Shown here piece by piece: positions 60,841 to 64,000 of a stretch of 64,000 nucleotides of DNA. The translations under genes were made by a program, and so were the position numbers. The stretch is taken from contig JAEUHI010000086.1 of the NCBI GenBank assembly GCA_016795385.1, positions 151,978 through 215,977 on the forward strand, given 5' to 3'. This DNA is from Verrucomicrobiales bacterium. Its GTDB lineage: Bacteria; Verrucomicrobiota; Verrucomicrobiia; Verrucomicrobiales; DEV007. How positions within the stretch are numbered: position 1 is the stretch's first letter; each line of letters begins with the position of its first letter. The notes under the pieces are model-generated. The model worked only from the letters and a program-made list of their open reading frames with translations, did not search any database and was not told the DNA's origin.

Positions 60841-62493
60841 GTGAACGAAGCCCCCCAGCCCCTAGCGCTCTTCCCGCTCCAGTCAGCCGTGTCGGCCCTC
60901 GGCGATCTCGTCCCCGCGCTCCGTGAAGCCGCGAAGGGAGCTCCGCCCACCCTCTCACGTGATCTCGGCAAGTTCATCGATGAAGTCGCCATTTTGAGAA
61001 AGGAAGTCGCCGCGCTCGATCCCGGCGATCCCCGCTCCCTCGGTCGCTACCGCCACGATGGCCGAAATCGTCTGAATCACCTCTTCGGCCTCGCCCAACT
61101 CATGCGCCTTGGCGGAGGAGCGGAGGCCCTCTCCACCTTGCTCGATCCTGCCGTCGCCGCGCTCGAGCAATGCCTCGCCGCCCTCTCGGGATCCGACGAT
61201 CCCACCGGTTCCCGAATCTCCATCACGATTCCTCCCGACAGTCCTTGTTCAGACCCAGCCGGCCATCTTCTCATCGCGGACGACGATTCGGAGAATCGCG
61301 ACATCCTCCGTCGCCTCCTCGAGCCTCGGGGTTTCCGCATCGACTTCGCCGTGAATGGAGTCGAGACCATTGCCAAGATGGAGTCGGGCGACTACGACGC
61401 CGTCCTCCTCGATATCCGCATGCCCGAGATGGATGGTTTCGAAGTGCTCTCGCGCCTCCGCGAATCCGGCCGCCTCGGCAATACACCGGTCATCGTCGTC
61501 ACCGGTCTGCAGGAGGAACAGGATGCCGTGCGTTGCATCGAGAACGGTGCCGAGGACTTCCTTTCCCGCCCCATCCGCCCCGCCCTCCTCATGGCCCGGC
61601 TCAGTGCCAGTCTCGAAAAGAAGCGGCTCCGGGAAAAGGTGTTCGAGCAGCACTTCACGCCAGAGCTCGCCCGCGAGCTCGCCCGCAATCCCGATCCGAT
61701 GAAGATGCAGGCTCGCCATGCCGAGGTGTCCGTGCTCTTCTGCGACATCCGCGGATTTTCCTCCGTCAGCGAACGGCTCGGCCCCGCGACCACCATCGAT
61801 TGGCTCAGCGGAGTCATGGGTGAATTCTCCTCCGTCGTCATCGATCATGGAGGAGTGCTCGTCGACTACACCGGAGACGAACTCCTCGCCATGTGGGGGG
61901 CACCGAACGAACAACCGGATCATGCCGAACTCGCCTGCCGTGCCGCCTTGGGAATCCGTCGCAGCCTGCCCGCCCTCAATGAGAAATGGCGCGAAATCAT
62001 CGGAGCCGAGACCGAAGTCGGCATCGGCATCAATTCCGGAGATGCCCTGGTCGGCAACGTGGGCACCCATCGCAAATTCAAATACGGCCCCCTCGGAACG
62101 GTCGTGAATCTCGCCAGCCGTGTGCAGGGAGCGACCAAGTTTCTCCACTCGCCGCTGCTCATCAGTGGCGAAACCGCCATGCGGGTATGTGACCGTTTTT
62201 CCACCCGCCGCCTCTGCCGCGTACGCGTGCAGAACATCCGTGTGCCGGTGGAACTCCACGAACTCCACGAGTCCGGCATCACCAGCGGAGAGGCCAAGCT
62301 CGCCCGACTTTACGAGGAAGCCCTGGCCGCCTATGAGCGGCAGGACTTTTCCCTGGCCTCCGGGAAAGTCTCCGCCTTTCTCAAAGAATCGCCCTCCGAT
62401 GGTCCCGCCCTCCTCCTGCAAAAGCGCCTCGGTGAGGACACGACAGGGTCTGCCGCTCCATTCGACCCTGTCTGGTCCCTGCCCGGGAAGTGA
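60841..62493 (+). CDS. Soluble adenylate cyclase with receiver domain and HisKA-like helix
   Basis: Class III cyclase of 550 residues with no membrane segment. An N-terminal helical region (about 1-130) includes RHDGRNRLNHLFGLAQLM, like the phosphoacceptor H-box of histidine kinases (His72). A receiver domain (about 140-260) has acidic ADDD (147), VLLDIRMPEMDG (phosphoacceptor Asp191) and VVTGLQ, but the usual Lys of DFLxKP is Arg243 (DFLSRP). The cyclase domain (about 295-470) has metal ligands Asp302 and Asp346, Lys414 (FKYGPLG) and NLASR, as in adenylate cyclases. A GTG start is used. Codons 535-544 lie in the second copy of the palindromic repeat. Confidence 0.87.
   Translation: MNEAPQPLALFPLQSAVSALGDLVPALREAAKGAPPTLSRDLGKFIDEVAILRKEVAALDPGDPRSLGRYRHDGRNRLNHLFGLAQLMRLGGGAEALSTLLDPAVAALEQCLAALSGSDDPTGSRISITIPPDSPCSDPAGHLLIADDDSENRDILRRLLEPRGFRIDFAVNGVETIAKMESGDYDAVLLDIRMPEMDGFEVLSRLRESGRLGNTPVIVVTGLQEEQDAVRCIENGAEDFLSRPIRPALLMARLSASLEKKRLREKVFEQHFTPELARELARNPDPMKMQARHAEVSVLFCDIRGFSSVSERLGPATTIDWLSGVMGEFSSVVIDHGGVLVDYTGDELLAMWGAPNEQPDHAELACRAALGIRRSLPALNEKWREIIGAETEVGIGINSGDALVGNVGTHRKFKYGPLGTVVNLASRVQGATKFLHSPLLISGETAMRVCDRFSTRRLCRVRVQNIRVPVELHELHESGITSGEAKLARLYEEALAAYERQDFSLASGKVSAFLKESPSDGPALLLQKRLGEDTTGSAAPFDPVWSLPGK
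62442..62472. repeat. 31-bp palindromic repeat, copy 2 (GACAGGGTC-N13-GACCCTGTC)
   Basis: GACAGGGTC and GACCCTGTC flank a 13-nt spacer. It encodes TTGSAAPFDPV near the C-terminus of the cyclase, seven codons before the stop. It matches the copy at 5735-5765 exactly in both 9-bp arms, in spacer length and in the last four spacer bases (ATTC), while the rest of the spacer differs. Confidence 0.65.
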
Positions 62494-62507
62494 AGTCACT
62501 CCCGACC

Positions 62508-62810
62508 TCAAGCCGCTTCGCAACCGCAAACCGCGTTGACGCAGCCACAGCGATGGCACCAATCAAACCGACCCCCGCATTTCGCCGGCAGGCCGTTGAG
62601 CACTCGCTGGATCCGGCAATGACAGGCACGACAACCCGTGCCGGCACCGGTCGTTTCCATCACCTCCTCGATCGTGGAGATTCCGCGAAAATCGATCGCA
62701 CCGCGCACCGTCTCCTCGCTGACCCCCGCACAGTGGCAGAGAGGACCGCCGTTTTCACCCTCGAGGGCGAAGCGACAGGTCGGAGCGACGACGGCAGCGG
62801 AAGCGTTCAT
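62508..62810 (-). CDS. BFD-like [2Fe-2S] protein with an additional C-terminal cysteine cluster
   Basis: Iron-sulfur protein of 100 residues, resembling bacterioferritin-associated ferredoxin and NifU/NirB BFD domains. LCHCAGVSEETVRGAI (Cys25, Cys27) and TGCRACHCRIQRVL (Cys60, Cys63) give the CxC...CxxC [2Fe-2S] ligands. Cys12 and a tail with Cys78, Cys85, Cys88, Cys90, Cys95 and Cys97 (CHRCGC, CGC) are additional and could bind a second metal. BFD donates electrons to release iron from bacterioferritin; here the bacterioferritin gene ends just eight bases upstream, giving a bfr-bfd operon. Confidence 0.85.
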   Translation of the reverse strand: MNASAAVVAPTCRFALEGENGGPLCHCAGVSEETVRGAIDFRGISTIEEVMETTGAGTGCRACHCRIQRVLNGLPAKCGGRFDWCHRCGCVNAVCGCEAA

Positions 62811-62818
62811 GGCAAGAA

Positions 62819-63301
62819 TCAATCGCCCCCGGCCTCGCCGATGTGCTGGGCGAGGTAGCGCTCGAGACCGATGCGCTGGATGAGATCGAGCTGGGTCTCG
62901 GCCCAATCGACGCTGTTTTCCGACTCGACCACCATCCGCTCCATCAGGTCGCGGCTGCCCGCGTCGCCCACCTCAAGACAAAGCTTGATGCCCGCGTTGT
63001 AGGTAGCCACGCCCTTGGTCTCCAGAGTGAGGCTGTCCTGGATCTGCTGCTGCGGACTGTCCCCGACCAGAATCTTGTCGTAGCGGGCGATCTCCGGAAT
63101 CCCCTCCAGATAGAGGATGCGGTCGATGACCTCCTCGGCATGCTTCATCTCCTCGATCGATTCGGCATAGAAATGGGCGGCGAGCTTGTTGAGCCCCCAG
63201 TTCTTGCACATCTTCGCGCAGATAAAATACTGATTGATCGCCGTGAGCTCGATGGTGAGACCGGCATTGAGAGCGTTGATGACTTCTTGATTTCCTTTCA
63301 T
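62819..63301 (-). CDS. bfr: Bacterioferritin
   Basis: Iron-storage ferritin of 160 residues, the standard length, forming heme-containing 24-mers. MKGNQEVINALNAGLTIELT opens the first helix. Ferroxidase ligands Glu18, Glu51, His54 and Glu94 are present, and Met52 is the heme ligand (EEMKHAEEVIDRIL). At the positions of E. coli Glu127 and His130 there are Ser127 and Ser130 (VVESENSVDW), so one iron site looks incomplete; the protein may need a second, catalytic subunit type or store iron by another route. ATG 63301 is family-consistent. Expression is likely iron-linked, but no Fur box was recognised. Confidence 0.9.
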   Translation of the reverse strand: MKGNQEVINALNAGLTIELTAINQYFICAKMCKNWGLNKLAAHFYAESIEEMKHAEEVIDRILYLEGIPEIARYDKILVGDSPQQQIQDSLTLETKGVATYNAGIKLCLEVGDAGSRDLMERMVVESENSVDWAETQLDLIQRIGLERYLAQHIGEAGGD

Positions 63302-63461
63302 GGCCTCCAGCTTGGACGAGCCGAGCACTGTCGCCAAGGAGTTTTCCCAAAAGGCTCCCGGCCGATATTGAGACTTAATCGCAATTTAAAAAAACGCAAG
63401 AGTTAGCTCATCCCGAGTTTGCGCCATCTCAGAGGAACTCTTACGGAACCGTGGGAACTCC

Positions 63462-63653
63462 TCAGTTCGTGTATTTCACCCGCGTCGAGCTGCGCGAGCG
63501 ATAAACATCCCAGTAGCCCGATGCATCCTCATAGATGGATGAGGAATAGATGCCGTATGGCCGGTAACCGCCAGCCGCCCTACGGGCCGGGGTGCACGAG
63601 CTCACGACGGAAGCGGTCACGGCAACAAGAACGATGAGGGGCAGGACTTTCAT
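63462..63653 (-). CDS. Small lipoprotein, unknown
   Basis: Predicted lipoprotein of 63 residues. MKVLPLIVLVAVTASVVSSC is a lipoprotein signal with a VSSC lipobox. The mature part is Arg/Tyr/Ser-rich (RRAAGGYRPYGIYSSSIYED) with no recognised domain. Related small tyrosine-rich lipoproteins occur across Verrucomicrobiota. ATG 63653 follows a plausible spacing; the longer frame would add a non-hydrophobic prefix. Function unknown. Confidence 0.65.
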   Translation of the reverse strand: MKVLPLIVLVAVTASVVSSCTPARRAAGGYRPYGIYSSSIYEDASGYWDVYRSRSSTRVKYTN

Positions 63654-63726
63654 GATTCCAGTCTTTTTGCACAGGGAAGGCCGGGATTCAAGCGGAGGAA
63701 TCAGCCATGCCGACTTTGGCAAATGC

Positions 63727-64000
63727 CTACACCCCCATTACATCCTTCCGCAAATCCCGCAGCACCCGGAGCTCTCTCCACTCCGCTCCTCGCATCCGGC
63801 GCGCTCCTGTCGTCCGCTTTTCACCAAATCGCCGTCGCAGCCTTTGCTCGCGTGCAAATACCTCCTCCACGAAGGCCTCCGTGCCCAGCACCGCTCCGTC
63901 GCAAAAATACCTCACCCGGCGCCGCAAGGCCTCGCGCAATGGCAGTTTTCCGCCCGTTTCACGCACCACTTCGATTTCCGCCTCGGTGAATCCGGCACGC
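63727..64000 (-). CDS. RAYT-type (REP-associated tyrosine) transposase, partial (C-terminal end)
   Basis: The last 91 codons of a transposase of the IS200/IS605-like REP-associated tyrosine transposase group; the N-terminal part with the HUH and Tyr catalytic residues is outside the window. RAGFTEAEIEVVRETGGKL, RVRYFCDGAVLGTEAFVEEV, and FGEKRTTGARRMRGAEW are typical of the long C-terminal extension of verrucomicrobial RAYTs. RAYTs process palindromic REP elements in bacterial genomes. The gene ends 73 bp from the small lipoprotein's start on the same strand. No flanking ends or target repeat could be defined. Confidence 0.8.
   Translation of the reverse strand, partial: RAGFTEAEIEVVRETGGKLPLREALRRRVRYFCDGAVLGTEAFVEEVFAREQRLRRRFGEKRTTGARRMRGAEWRELRVLRDLRKDVMGV

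Overview
The window is about 64% GC, gene-dense chromosomal DNA from a bacterium of the PVC superphylum, most likely Verrucomicrobiota (Verrucomicrobiales). The evidence is a large planctomycete-type cytochrome protein (PSCyt1/DUF1549/DUF1553) next to a DUF1501 protein, a DUF6797-like cytochrome c protein, a formylglycine sulfatase, a lone GH57 branching enzyme, topoisomerase IV subunits of the Bacteroidetes/Verrucomicrobia type, and a RAYT-type transposase end. The phylum is inferred from gene content; no rRNA or other phylogenetic marker gene lies in the window. No tRNA, rRNA or CRISPR array was seen.

Layout. 0-8 kb: a partial NAD-dependent epimerase, a PAS-AraC regulator, a PH-domain membrane protein, a secreted protein with an internal duplication, and a minus-strand group of a UbiA-like membrane protein, an unknown secreted protein and a CHASE2 adenylate cyclase. 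7.6-13.8 kb: mannose-1-phosphate guanylyltransferase, ruvX, a GH99/GH71-like secreted protein broken by a frame change at a C7 run, oligopeptidase B and adenylate kinase. 13.9-22 kb: LolC/E-type permease, GYF_2/RDD protein, GH57 enzyme, then a DEDDy exonuclease, an Mre11/SbcD-like nuclease and a Rad50/YhaN-like ATPase. 22-27 kb: sulfatase, a small basic secreted protein, a hipBA toxin-antitoxin pair with a clear promoter/operator, and hemL. 27-44.7 kb: an RGG-rich protein of unknown function, the cytochrome/DUF1501 group, a PpiD-like foldase with a TPR protein, a lipoprotein lipase, a ceramidase-like protein, an HpcH/HpaI aldolase, an ArsC/Spx-like protein and an MFS transporter. 45-54 kb: a large unknown P-loop protein, parE, parC with a histone H1-like tail, an SDR, a methyltransferase and a release-factor-like protein. 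54-64 kb: FKBP, an MsbA-like exporter, fabF, a Na/Pi cotransporter, GNAT, a second adenylate cyclase (with a receiver domain), a BFD-like ferredoxin with bacterioferritin, a small lipoprotein and the 3' end of a RAYT transposase.

Themes. Two class III cyclases point to cAMP signalling. Each carries, at one end of its coding sequence, a copy of the same 31-bp palindrome (9-bp arms GACAGGGTC/GACCCTGTC, 13-nt spacer), which looks like a small dispersed repeat translated into protein. The other main points of interest are the H1-like tail on ParC with a possible nested start, the uncharacterised P-loop protein at 45 kb, the RGG-rich protein at 27 kb, a bacterioferritin lacking two usual ferroxidase ligands beside a ferredoxin with an extra cysteine cluster, and the DEDDy/Mre11/Rad50-like gene run. 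Motif and domain calls come from reading the translated sequence; no database search was possible.
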